A model generated the notes under the pieces. That model saw only the letters and a program-made list of their open reading frames with translations. It did no database searches and was not told the DNA's origin. Both the position numbers and the translations under genes were made by a program. This document shows, in pieces, positions 1 through 5,159 of a DNA stretch of 5,507 bases (position 1 is its first letter; each line of letters begins with the position of its first letter). Origin of the DNA: an uncultured Aliiroseovarius sp. (GTDB lineage Bacteria > Pseudomonadota > Alphaproteobacteria > Rhodobacterales > Rhodobacteraceae); contig CALJDH010000253.1 in the NCBI GenBank assembly GCA_938023895.1, positions 1 to 5,507 of the forward strand, written 5' to 3'.

Positions 1-75
1 TGGTGCCCGGGGGCGGAATCGAACCACCGACACGAGGATTTTCAATCCACTGCTCTACCCCTGAGCTACCCGGGC
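1..75 (-). tRNA. tRNA-Phe (anticodon GAA), complete with encoded CCA
   Basis: Read on the minus strand this folds as a full cloverleaf. A perfect 7-bp acceptor stem (GCCCGGG with CCCGGGC) is followed by a 4-bp D stem with a 7-base loop, a 7-base anticodon loop TTGAAAA with GAA at window 43-41, a five-base variable region, and a 5-bp T stem with loop TTCGATT. The discriminator is A and the CCA end is encoded at positions 3-1. It carries phenylalanine for UUC/UUU codons. The anticodon stem has one mismatch, U28 against U42, while the other four pairs are good. It lies 90 bases downstream of yacG on the same strand. The window ends exactly at its 3' end, so nothing downstream can be judged. Confidence 0.97.
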
Positions 76-81
76 ACGGGT

Positions 82-97
82 GAACGTTTTATCGTTC
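82..97 (-). other. small inverted repeat just upstream of tRNA-Phe
   Basis: GAACG at one side and CGTTC at the other form a perfect 5-bp stem around the six-base loop ATAAAA (minus-strand reading). It ends 6 bases before the first tRNA base. It could be a leader hairpin in the tRNA precursor. Alternatively, GATAAA (93-88) could be a weak -10 element for the tRNA, but I find no convincing -35 element 16-18 bases upstream. With no U-tract on the minus strand it does not look like a terminator for yacG. Function unproven. Confidence 0.3.
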
Positions 98-148
98 GGG
101 TGGGCGCGTTTTAGTCGTGGGGGTCGGCGGTGTCCAGAGGGAAAAGTC

Positions 149-167
149 GGTTTTTCGAAGGTTTTTC
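149..167 (-). repeat. 8-base direct repeat at the end of yacG
   Basis: The octamer GAAAAACC (minus strand) occurs twice, at 167-160 and 156-149, separated by TTC. The first copy overlaps the yacG stop codon. No GC-rich stem with a U-tract follows, so I do not call an intrinsic terminator here. The repeat may be chance in an A-rich trailer. Confidence 0.4.
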
Positions 168-360
168 AGTGCGGCTTCAAAGTTTCGCGTGAAAGGGCCT
201 GAGACATGGCGTCGGCGGCCTCGTCCAGATCCTCGGGGCTGTCAGCAGGGACGGCGTACGAGCCATTCAGCCAGCGGCCTAAGTCAACATCGGCGCAACG
301 CTTCGAGCAAAAGGGGCGATACTTCGGATCCGTGTCTTTTTCGCAGATTGGACAAGCCAT
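166..360 (-). CDS. yacG: YacG, zinc-binding DNA gyrase inhibitor
   Basis: This is a 64-residue protein of the YacG family; E. coli YacG is 65 residues. The family binds DNA gyrase, mainly the GyrB subunit in E. coli, and blocks its DNA binding; it acts in the cytoplasm. The zinc site is plainly visible: CPIC at residues 3-6 and FCSKRC at 17-22, giving four cysteines (3, 6, 18, 22) in a C-X2-C-X11-C-X3-C arrangement. The family's DLG.W motif follows at residues 26-30, and the acidic tail begins around residue 38. The ATG shares its A with the TAA stop of the upstream RNase gene (TAATG). A GGAG ribosome site lies 8 bases before it, so translation is probably coupled. It is the last protein gene before the tRNA. 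Identification is by motif and length; gyrase inhibition here is inferred from the family. Confidence 0.93.
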   Translation of the reverse strand: MACPICEKDTDPKYRPFCSKRCADVDLGRWLNGSYAVPADSPEDLDEAADAMSQALSRETLKPH

Positions 361-1397
361 TAGCGGTTCTCCATGCAGCGCGACAATGGCAGACGTTCGC
401 GTTTGCGTTGCAGCTCAAACAGGCCCAGCTGGGTCCAGCCCACCATGGCGGTTTCGATGCCCTCGGCCTTCAGTGCAGCGCGCAGAACCTGCTCCAACTG
501 GCGGCGGTCTTTCTTGGGGCAGGGTGCGAAGTCGACGACGATCTGGCCGCCTAAGCCACGGCATCTCAGCGCGGCGGGCAGGGCACGGGCTGCGGCGATG
601 TTGGCTTTCAGACCCGCCGCCGGGCTGGTGTCTCCGCCCGTGTTCACGTCCACGGCTACAAGCGCGCGGGTAGGCTCGACGAACATCGAGGCACCGCCCG
701 ACAGGCGGACAAAAGGACCTTGGGCTGCGTCGATCATCTCGTGCACATTGTGGCGGTCAAATGCGCGGTCAGATGCGTCTAGCTGGTCAGGTTCCGGCCA
801 GTCGCGCCAAGCAAGCTCGTGTGGGTCGGGGCCGTCGACCAGAAGTTCAGCGTCGCCGTCCTGATCAGCCAGCACCGCGCGGCTAAGGTCGAGCATTGCC
901 GCAATATCGGCGGCCACGTCATCGTCCGAGCCCTTCTCGGCGACCGATCGGATGATCAGGCCTTCTTCTGCGTCGCCCATGACCTCATGTGCGATTTCCA
1001 GCAGACGCACTCGGGCCTCGTCATCGCGAATCGCACGGCTGACATTGATGCCGGGCGCGCCGGGCGTGACGATGGCATACCGGCTTTTGAACAGCACCTT
1101 TTGCGTGACCGGAACGGCTTTGCCGTCTTCGCCAAAGCCGGTGACCTGCACCAGAATGCGCTCGCCCGGTTTCAGACCTTTGCCTTGGCGCAGAAAGCCC
1201 GACTGACCAGCCGGAAGGCGCAGCATCATGCCGCCTTGGCCCTTTAGGGGACGGTCACAGATCGCGCGGAAAATGGCGCCGGGCTGTACGACGCCTTCGG
1301 GTGCTTCGATCAGCAGATCGGTCAGCTTCCCGTCAGTGATCTGCGCTGCGGCCATGCGGCCCTTATAGGTATCAAGCGCGATGGTGCTGCCCTTCAT
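360..1397 (-). CDS. RNase E/G-family endoribonuclease, short form without zinc-link
   Basis: The 345-residue product belongs to the RNase E/G family, single-strand endoribonucleases that cut AU-rich sites in mRNA and process rRNA and tRNA. Visible parts are an N-terminal strand region (1-35), an S1-like domain (about 38-120), a 5'-sensor-like region with LIIRS at 147-151 (E. coli RNase E has R169-T170 there), and the DNase I-like catalytic core. That core has DVNTGGD at 250-256 and VVDF at 287-290, so both magnesium-binding aspartates (D250, D289) are kept. The chain stops soon after the LFELQRKR stretch (326-333). The CPxCxG zinc-link and small domain of E. coli RNase E and RNase G (489 residues) are missing. 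The stop overlaps yacG, so no frameshifted remainder is present. Its ATG overlaps the maf stop (ATGA), with GGAG 7 bases upstream. I leave the symbol blank because rne and rng cannot be told apart here. Confidence 0.9.
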   Translation of the reverse strand: MKGSTIALDTYKGRMAAAQITDGKLTDLLIEAPEGVVQPGAIFRAICDRPLKGQGGMMLRLPAGQSGFLRQGKGLKPGERILVQVTGFGEDGKAVPVTQKVLFKSRYAIVTPGAPGINVSRAIRDDEARVRLLEIAHEVMGDAEEGLIIRSVAEKGSDDDVAADIAAMLDLSRAVLADQDGDAELLVDGPDPHELAWRDWPEPDQLDASDRAFDRHNVHEMIDAAQGPFVRLSGGASMFVEPTRALVAVDVNTGGDTSPAAGLKANIAAARALPAALRCRGLGGQIVVDFAPCPKKDRRQLEQVLRAALKAEGIETAMVGWTQLGLFELQRKRERLPLSRCMENR

Positions 1398-1981
1398 GGC
1401 TTAACTCCGTATAAGGGGAAACCGGCGGCTTGAAGCAGCCCGGCTGTTTCGGCGACAGGCAGGCCAACGACGGCGGTGTAGCTGCCCTGAATCCATGTGA
1501 TAAACGCGCCTGCTGGGCCTTGGATGGCATAGCCGCCCGCTTTGCCCTGCCAGTCGCCAGTGGCCAAATAGCCGTTCAGCTCTTCATTCGACAGGCGCTT
1601 CATTTTGACATCGGTCACCACATCGCGTGCCCAAGTGCCCGTTGCGTTTCGTACCACGACCGAGGTGATGACACGTTGACGTCGACCAGAGAGGGATATC
1701 AGGAATTCGGCAGCCTGTGCGGCATCTTCGGGCTTGCCCATGATGCGGCGACCAAGCGCGACGGTGGTGTCGGCGCAGAGCACGACCTCGTCCGCGGCAA
1801 CAGACATTGCGGCAGCTTTCGAGGCCGCAATGCGGCGGCAATAATTCAGTGGAAGTTCACCCTTTTTGGGCGTCTCATCCACATCCGGTGGGCGGATGTC
1901 GTCAGCAACAAGGCCGAGCTGCCCTAGCAACTCGGCCCGTCTCGGGCTGCCAGAGCCCAGAATCAGTTTGGGACGCGTCAT
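1394..1981 (-). CDS. maf: Maf-family nucleoside triphosphate pyrophosphatase
   Basis: This 195-residue protein shows the Maf signature. The N-terminal phosphate-binding loop is [14 protein letters not shown] at residues 6-19, the catalytic aspartate is D71 in CADTTVAL (69-76), and [16 protein letters not shown] lies at 146-161 with [10 protein letters not shown] at 166-175. Maf proteins hydrolyse non-canonical or pyrimidine nucleoside triphosphates (dTTP/UTP in the YhdE type) to monophosphate and pyrophosphate, cleaning the nucleotide pool. Some members affect septum formation. The GK.GGYAIQG form suggests the YhdE rather than the YceF type, which is an inference. The start is forced: the infA stop TAA lies in the same frame four codons upstream and no other start falls between. 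No clear Shine-Dalgarno sequence precedes the ATG, so translation may depend on ribosomes finishing infA. Its end overlaps the RNase gene by four bases. Confidence 0.93.
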   Translation of the reverse strand: MTRPKLILGSGSPRRAELLGQLGLVADDIRPPDVDETPKKGELPLNYCRRIAASKAAAMSVAADEVVLCADTTVALGRRIMGKPEDAAQAAEFLISLSGRRQRVITSVVVRNATGTWARDVVTDVKMKRLSNEELNGYLATGDWQGKAGGYAIQGPAGAFITWIQGSYTAVVGLPVAETAGLLQAAGFPLYGVKP

Positions 1982-1993
1982 GCGCGACGGCGC

Positions 1994-2212
1994 TTATTTG
2001 AAGCGATAGTTGATCCGACCTTTGGTCAGATCATAGGGGGTCATTTCGACCTGCACCTTGTCGCCAGCCAGAACGCGGATGCGGTTCTTGCGCATCTTAC
2101 CTGCCGTGTGAGCGATGATCTTATGGCCGTTTTCCAGCTCGACCAGAAATGTCGCGTTCGGCAGGAGTTCCTTAACGACACCGGGAAATTCGAGCAGTTC
2201 TTCCTTGGCCAT
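1994..2212 (-). CDS. infA: Translation initiation factor IF-1
   Basis: The 72-residue protein is a single S1/OB-fold domain and matches IF-1 from end to end: [11 protein letters not shown] at the start, [12 protein letters not shown] (18-29), the [12 protein letters not shown] stretch (34-45), [13 protein letters not shown] (49-61) and a basic KGRINYRFK end. IF-1 sits in the A site of the 30S subunit and helps IF-2 and IF-3 select the initiator tRNA. An in-frame ATG lies 24 bases further upstream, but that extension (MGENTGVN) is not part of the family. AGGAG sits 5 bases before the chosen ATG, inside the would-be extension, which fixes the start at 2212. It is preceded by the longest non-coding gap in the window and followed by maf after 12 bases, so it likely heads the infA-maf-RNase-yacG transcript. 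Confidence 0.97.
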   Translation of the reverse strand: MAKEELLEFPGVVKELLPNATFLVELENGHKIIAHTAGKMRKNRIRVLAGDKVQVEMTPYDLTKGRINYRFK

Positions 2213-2217
2213 GTTCA

Positions 2218-2222
2218 CTCCT
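2218..2222 (-). promoter_or_regulatory. infA ribosome binding site
   Basis: AGGAG on the minus strand, 5 bases before the ATG at 2212. It decides the infA start against the longer in-frame ATG at 2236, for which this site would lie inside the coding region. Confidence 0.8.
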
Positions 2223-2226
2223 GTGT

Positions 2227-2267
2227 TTTCACCCACCCATCGTGGGCGCCTACTAAATGGGGTGAAA
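2227..2267 (-). promoter_or_regulatory. 8-bp inverted repeat in the infA leader
   Basis: On the minus strand TTTCACCC (2267-2260) is matched by GGGTGAAA (2234-2227), a perfect 8-bp inverted repeat with 25 bases between the arms. A smaller hairpin, CCCA-CGA-TGGG, fits at 2246-2236. The downstream arm ends 4 bases before the AGGAG of infA. If transcribed, it could form a leader hairpin pressing on the ribosome site. If the transcript begins inside it, it could instead be a protein-binding palindrome. The two models exclude each other and the sequence alone does not decide. Confidence 0.45.
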
Positions 2268-2282
2268 CGTCCCGGTTTTCAA
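2252..2282 (-). promoter_or_regulatory. candidate promoter for infA
   Basis: TTGAAA (2282-2277) resembles a sigma-70 -35 box. After 18 bases comes ATTTAG, or after 19 bases TTTAGT (2257-2252), as a poor -10. A start near 2245 would leave a leader of about 33 bases including the ribosome site. The spacing is a little long and the -10 is weak. The main support is that this is the only gap over 100 bases between protein genes here and it precedes infA. Confidence 0.3.
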
Positions 2283-2296
2283 GGGAATTCGGCAGA

Positions 2297-2336
2297 GAAG
2301 TGCGATTTGCTGTCTATGCAGCGTAACGTCCACTTC
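2297..2336 (-). other. interrupted inverted repeat at the end of the phosphatase gene
   Basis: GAAGTG (2336-2331, overlapping the phosphatase stop codon) pairs with CACTTC (2302-2297), with an inner GCTG...CAGC stem (2322-2319 with 2312-2309). No U-run follows, so it is not a standard intrinsic terminator. It could be an RNA stability or Rho-related element, or chance. Confidence 0.25.
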
Positions 2337-2805
2337 ACGCTGGGGTGGTATCCTGCGTCGGAACCCCAAACCGTTCGATGATCCGGTCACGGATTTGATC
2401 CCGTGCCTGCCGATAACTGGCAAGCTTTTCGTCGCGCCGAGTGCCCAGACCCGTTGGGTCCAGAATGGGCCAGTATTCCACGTCCAGATGGAACACGCGG
2501 GTCAGTTCAAGCGCACGCCGTTGACTGGCAGGGGACAGCGCAATGATCAGGTCGAAGCTGGACAGGTCGTCGCCCCATTCCTCCATCTGATCGAAGCTGC
2601 GTACGCGGTGGCCGGACAGGTGAATGCCCAGTTCGTCGCAGACGGCGACGGAAAATCCATCGATCTCAAGCTCGCTGTGGACGCCTGCCGACTGCACATA
2701 GATGTCATGGCCATAAAACGCCTTCATCATCCCCTCTGCCATCGGTGAGCGCACAGAATTGTGGTCACAGCAAAACAGCACGGATTGGGGACGATCAGCG
2801 CTCAA
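2335..2805 (-). CDS. Low-molecular-weight protein-tyrosine phosphatase / arsenate reductase-like protein
   Basis: The 156-residue protein has the LMW-PTP fold signature. The phosphate loop C-X5-R runs from C13 to R19 (CDHNSVR) and is followed by SPMAEG, as in the family. A downstream DP pair at D116-P117 is the expected general acid. The family removes phosphate from phosphotyrosine or, in ArsC-type members, reduces arsenate. Here the usual DPY loop reads DPTG, and I see no clear pair of ArsC resolving cysteines (only C12 next to C13, and C56), so neither substrate can be asserted. The gene starts with TTG at 2805, two bases after the UPF0262 stop, with GGGGGT 4 bases upstream. No ATG lies before the phosphate loop; GTG at residue 9 is the only close alternative. 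Its position between UPF0262 and infA suggests a housekeeping role, which is inference. Confidence 0.85.
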   Translation of the reverse strand: MSADRPQSVLFCCDHNSVRSPMAEGMMKAFYGHDIYVQSAGVHSELEIDGFSVAVCDELGIHLSGHRVRSFDQMEEWGDDLSSFDLIIALSPASQRRALELTRVFHLDVEYWPILDPTGLGTRRDEKLASYRQARDQIRDRIIERFGVPTQDTTPA

Positions 2806-2807
2806 GC

Positions 2808-3290
2808 TTACCCCCAGTGCAGAACGCAGATCAGGGTAAACAGGCGACGGGCGGTGTCGATGTCGATGTCGGCCTTGCCCTCAAGACGTTCCTGCAGCAC
2901 GCGCGCACCTTCGTTGTGAATGCCGCGACGGGCCATGTCGATAGCCTCGATCTGGCTGGGCGGCAGCTTCTTCACCGCGTCGAAATAGCTTTCGCAGATC
3001 GCGAAGTAGTCCTTCACAACCTGACGGAACGGGCCAAGCGACAGGTGGAATTCGCCTGCCGGATCGCCCGCTTCGGTCTTGGCGTCGACCACCAGACGTT
3101 TCTCGCGGATTGCCAAGGCCAGATGATAGGGACCATCCGGTGCAGGCTGGTCGCCGCGCGGGGCCAAATCAAAGCTATTGTCTTCCAACAGGTCGAAAAT
3201 CGCGACTTTGCGCTCCTGCTCGATTTCGGGCGTCGGGGCGGCAAGGCCGGTATCGTCTATCTCGATATGGGTGATGCGGTTCGTGGTCAT
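2808..3290 (-). CDS. UPF0262 family protein, function unknown
   Basis: The 160-residue product matches the UPF0262 family. The N-terminus ITHIEIDD (residues 6-13), the middle HLSLGPFRQVVKDYF (82-96), PSQIEAIDMARRGIHNEG (111-128) and the C-terminus DTARRLFTLICVLHWG are typical of it. No biochemical function is established that I know of. No signal peptide, membrane segment or known catalytic motif is visible, so it is probably a soluble cytoplasmic protein. The frame is open for 41 more codons upstream, overlapping hisD, but that part is low-complexity proline/serine and lies outside the family. ATG at 3290 gives the family length and sits 16 bases after hisD. The Shine-Dalgarno sequence there is weak, which suggests coupling to hisD translation. 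Confidence 0.88.
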   Translation of the reverse strand: MTTNRITHIEIDDTGLAAPTPEIEQERKVAIFDLLEDNSFDLAPRGDQPAPDGPYHLALAIREKRLVVDAKTEAGDPAGEFHLSLGPFRQVVKDYFAICESYFDAVKKLPPSQIEAIDMARRGIHNEGARVLQERLEGKADIDIDTARRLFTLICVLHWG

Positions 3291-3306
3291 TGGCACTATC
3301 TGAGGG

Positions 3307-4608
3307 TCAATCGTTAAGGGCGTCAAGTCTTGCGCGCACGGATAGGCCGTGGGCTTCAAGACTTTCGGAAATGGCGAGGGTTTCGGCGGCGGGTCCGATG
3401 GCCGCGAGCGCACCGGGGGTCATCCGCGCCAAGGTGGTGCGTTTCAGGAAATCCATCACTGACAGGCCCGAGCTGAAGCGGGCCGAGCGTGCTGTGGGCA
3501 GCACGTGGTTGGGGCCGCCGACATAGTCGCCAATGGCCTCGGGCGTGAACTTGCCGATGAAAATGGCGCCAGCATGGACGCATTTGTTCGACAGGGCTTC
3601 GGGGTCGGCAACACACAGTTCAAGGTGCTCGGGTGCGATGCGGTTCGAGAGCTTTGCAGCCTCGTCTAGATCGCGCACGGTGATCACGGCGCCAAAGTCG
3701 CGCCAGCTGGCACTTGCGATCTCGCGCCGCTCCAGCGTCTCCAGCCGCGCGGTGACGGCATCAGCCACTTTCTGGCCAAAGGCTTCGTCGGTGGTGATCA
3801 GAATCGATTGGGCGCTTTCGTCATGCTCGGCCTGGCTCATCAGGTCCAAAGCCAGCCAATCAGGATCATTGTCCGCGTCCGCGATGACCAGAATTTCAGA
3901 CGGCCCCGCGATCATGTCGATGCCGACCTTGCCAAAGACGCGTCGCTTGGCGGCAGCCACAAAGGCGTTGCCCGGACCGGTGATCTTGTCGACCGGTGCG
4001 ATGGTGTCGGTGCCATAGGCCAAAGCGGCCACAGCCTGCGCGCCACCGATGCGATAGATTTCGTCCACACCAGCGATACGGGCAGCCAGCAACACCAAGG
4101 GGTTCGAGATCCCGTCGGGTGTGGGCACCGTGATCGCCAGACGCTCAACGCCAGCAACCTTCGCCGGGATGGCATTCATCAGAACCGAGGACGGGTAGCT
4201 GGCCAGCCCGCCGGGGACATACAGACCCGCAGCAGTGACTGCACTCCAACGCCACCCCAGATCCGCACCGCTTTCGTCGGTCCAGCGTTGATCTTCAGGC
4301 ATCTGACGTGTGTGATAGGCACGGATGCGCTCGGCGGCCAGTTCAAGGGCTGCACGATCTTCGTCCGAGACCTTGGCGCATTCCGCCTCGATCTCGGCTT
4401 CCGAGAAGCGCAGCGTGTCCGGCGTCAGGTCCATGCGGTCGAATTTCGAGGTCAGGTCGATCACCGCCTGATCCCCGCGTTCACGCACGTCGGCAATGAT
4501 CCCGGCCACGACGGCATCCACATCTGGGCTGTCTTCGCGCTTCATCGACAGAAGTTCGGTAAAGCGGGCCTCGAAATCGGCGGACGTGCTGTTCAGAAAC
4601 TGGGGCAT
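3307..4608 (-). CDS. hisD: Histidinol dehydrogenase
   Basis: A complete 433-residue HisD, which oxidises L-histidinol to L-histidine in two NAD-dependent steps, the last of histidine synthesis. It is a zinc-dependent cytoplasmic homodimer. The zinc and catalytic residues of the E. coli enzyme are all present: Q259 and H262 in SQAEHD, E327-H328 in APEHLEL, D361 in GDYVGGPNHVLPT, and H420 in LEAHGLSVRAR. The NAD-binding region includes GLYVPGG (128-134), RIGGAQAVAALAYGT (186-200) and KITGPGN (208-214). A strong AAGGAG lies 6 bases before the ATG. No other his gene is in view, so it is separated from at least its immediate pathway partners. It follows DUF2948 after 63 bases containing an inverted repeat that could give it separate control. 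No sign of decay. Confidence 0.97.
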   Translation of the reverse strand: MPQFLNSTSADFEARFTELLSMKREDSPDVDAVVAGIIADVRERGDQAVIDLTSKFDRMDLTPDTLRFSEAEIEAECAKVSDEDRAALELAAERIRAYHTRQMPEDQRWTDESGADLGWRWSAVTAAGLYVPGGLASYPSSVLMNAIPAKVAGVERLAITVPTPDGISNPLVLLAARIAGVDEIYRIGGAQAVAALAYGTDTIAPVDKITGPGNAFVAAAKRRVFGKVGIDMIAGPSEILVIADADNDPDWLALDLMSQAEHDESAQSILITTDEAFGQKVADAVTARLETLERREIASASWRDFGAVITVRDLDEAAKLSNRIAPEHLELCVADPEALSNKCVHAGAIFIGKFTPEAIGDYVGGPNHVLPTARSARFSSGLSVMDFLKRTTLARMTPGALAAIGPAAETLAISESLEAHGLSVRARLDALND

Positions 4609-4614
4609 TGCGCT

Positions 4615-4620
4615 CTCCTT
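4615..4620 (-). promoter_or_regulatory. hisD ribosome binding site
   Basis: AAGGAG on the minus strand, 6 bases before the hisD ATG, is the best Shine-Dalgarno match in the window. It lies one base after the end of the GC-rich inverted repeat at 4622-4642, so folding there could affect ribosome access. Confidence 0.75.
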
Positions 4621-4621
4621 T

Positions 4622-4642
4622 GCGCCGTTTTAGCTGCGGCGC
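4622..4642 (-). promoter_or_regulatory. GC-rich inverted repeat in the DUF2948-hisD gap
   Basis: GCGCCG (4642-4637) and CGGCGC (4627-4622) form a perfect 6-bp GC-only stem around the 9-base loop CAGCTAAAA. It lacks a following U-run, so it is not a classic terminator. It could be an mRNA hairpin that limits read-through, protects the 5' end of a processed hisD transcript, or modulates the adjacent ribosome site. A weak promoter-like pair also overlaps it: TTGAAG (4655-4650), 17 bases, then TAAAAC (4632-4627). That would start transcription almost on the ribosome site, so I favour the RNA hairpin. Confidence 0.4.
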
Positions 4643-4671
4643 GGCATTGCTTCAAGCGGGCAGGGGGCAGA

Positions 4672-5154
4672 TCACTCGGACAGATCGTGCTCGGGCGTAT
4701 GTTTTGAAGGCGCAATGTAAGGCCGGGTGACGTCTTGCAGGGTCACGTCCAGCGCTTCTACATCCAATGCAATCGCGCCATCGCCGGCCAGAACCAGCTC
4801 GATGCGGCCCATACCGTCGTCGCCGGGCGTGAAGGACAGGGACAAAAGCGACAAGATCATATCCTTGTCGCCTTTCTGAACGCCTTGGCTTTGCACTTTT
4901 AGAACATCCGAGACGGACAGCACCGATTGCACGCGTTCGACGGGGCGACCGCGCACTTCGGCGGCTTTCTTATCTTCCCAACGGAAGCGGTTGATCAGCA
5001 GGGCAAAGCGGCGTTGGGCGGGGTTCCACGAGATTTCGGACGCGGGAAACACAGCATCCTGCGTCAGCGCCGAGACAACCTCGAGATCCTCGGCATCCAG
5101 CGCCACCAGTTTCAGGGCGTTCTCGCCACCATCTTCGAACCGTGCATCTTGCAT
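4672..5154 (-). CDS. DUF2948 family protein, function unknown
   Basis: A 160-residue protein of the DUF2948 family, found in Alphaproteobacteria and without a known activity. Recognisable stretches, numbered from the chosen start, are LKLVALDAEDLEVVSALTQDAV near residues 14-35, RRFALLINRFRWE near 48-60, and GDGAIALDVEALDVTLQDV near 124-142. I see no signal peptide, membrane span or catalytic motif; the pattern of short hydrophobic strands suggests a small soluble beta-rich protein. A GTG at 5163 would add three residues, but AAGGAG overlaps that codon and lies about 8 bases from the ATG at 5154, so ATG 5154 is the real start. It begins 5 bases after the murA stop, which implies co-transcription and perhaps coupled translation with murA. 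Confidence 0.87.
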   Translation of the reverse strand: MQDARFEDGGENALKLVALDAEDLEVVSALTQDAVFPASEISWNPAQRRFALLINRFRWEDKKAAEVRGRPVERVQSVLSVSDVLKVQSQGVQKGDKDMILSLLSLSFTPGDDGMGRIELVLAGDGAIALDVEALDVTLQDVTRPYIAPSKHTPEHDLSE

Positions 5155-5159
5155 GTCGG

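Noticed and set aside
1..75. tRNA-Phe as an integration site for a mobile element
   Set aside because: tRNA 3' ends are frequent att sites, but the window stops at the tRNA 3' end and no integrase or repeated tRNA fragment is visible.
360..400. Frameshift as the reason for the short RNase E/G
   Set aside because: Its stop codon overlaps the yacG start, and the following DNA codes for yacG, so no lost zinc-link sequence lies downstream.
117..864. Several plus-strand frames opposite yacG and the RNase gene
   Set aside because: Rich in Arg, Ser, Pro and Ala, mutually overlapping, with no domain; shadows of the minus-strand genes.
2213..2236. 8-codon N-terminal extension of infA
   Set aside because: It contains the AGGAG ribosome site of the downstream ATG, and IF-1 proteins start with MAKEE-like sequence.
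2335..2805. Calling the phosphatase an arsenate reductase (arsC) with an ars operon
   Set aside because: No arsR, arsB/acr3 or arsH neighbour is present and the ArsC cysteine pattern is not clear.
2745..3317. 190-codon plus-strand open frame opposite UPF0262 and the phosphatase
   Set aside because: Antisense to a well-conserved family along its whole length, with no recognisable domain; treated as a shadow.
3291..3413. 41-codon N-terminal extension of UPF0262
   Set aside because: It overlaps the hisD coding end, is proline/serine rich, and the family begins at the ATG at 3290.
3808..4707. 299-codon plus-strand open frame opposite hisD
   Set aside because: It is fully antisense to a complete hisD with all catalytic residues, its product resembles no family I know, and it ends inside the DUF2948 gene. 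Long antisense frames are common in GC-rich DNA.
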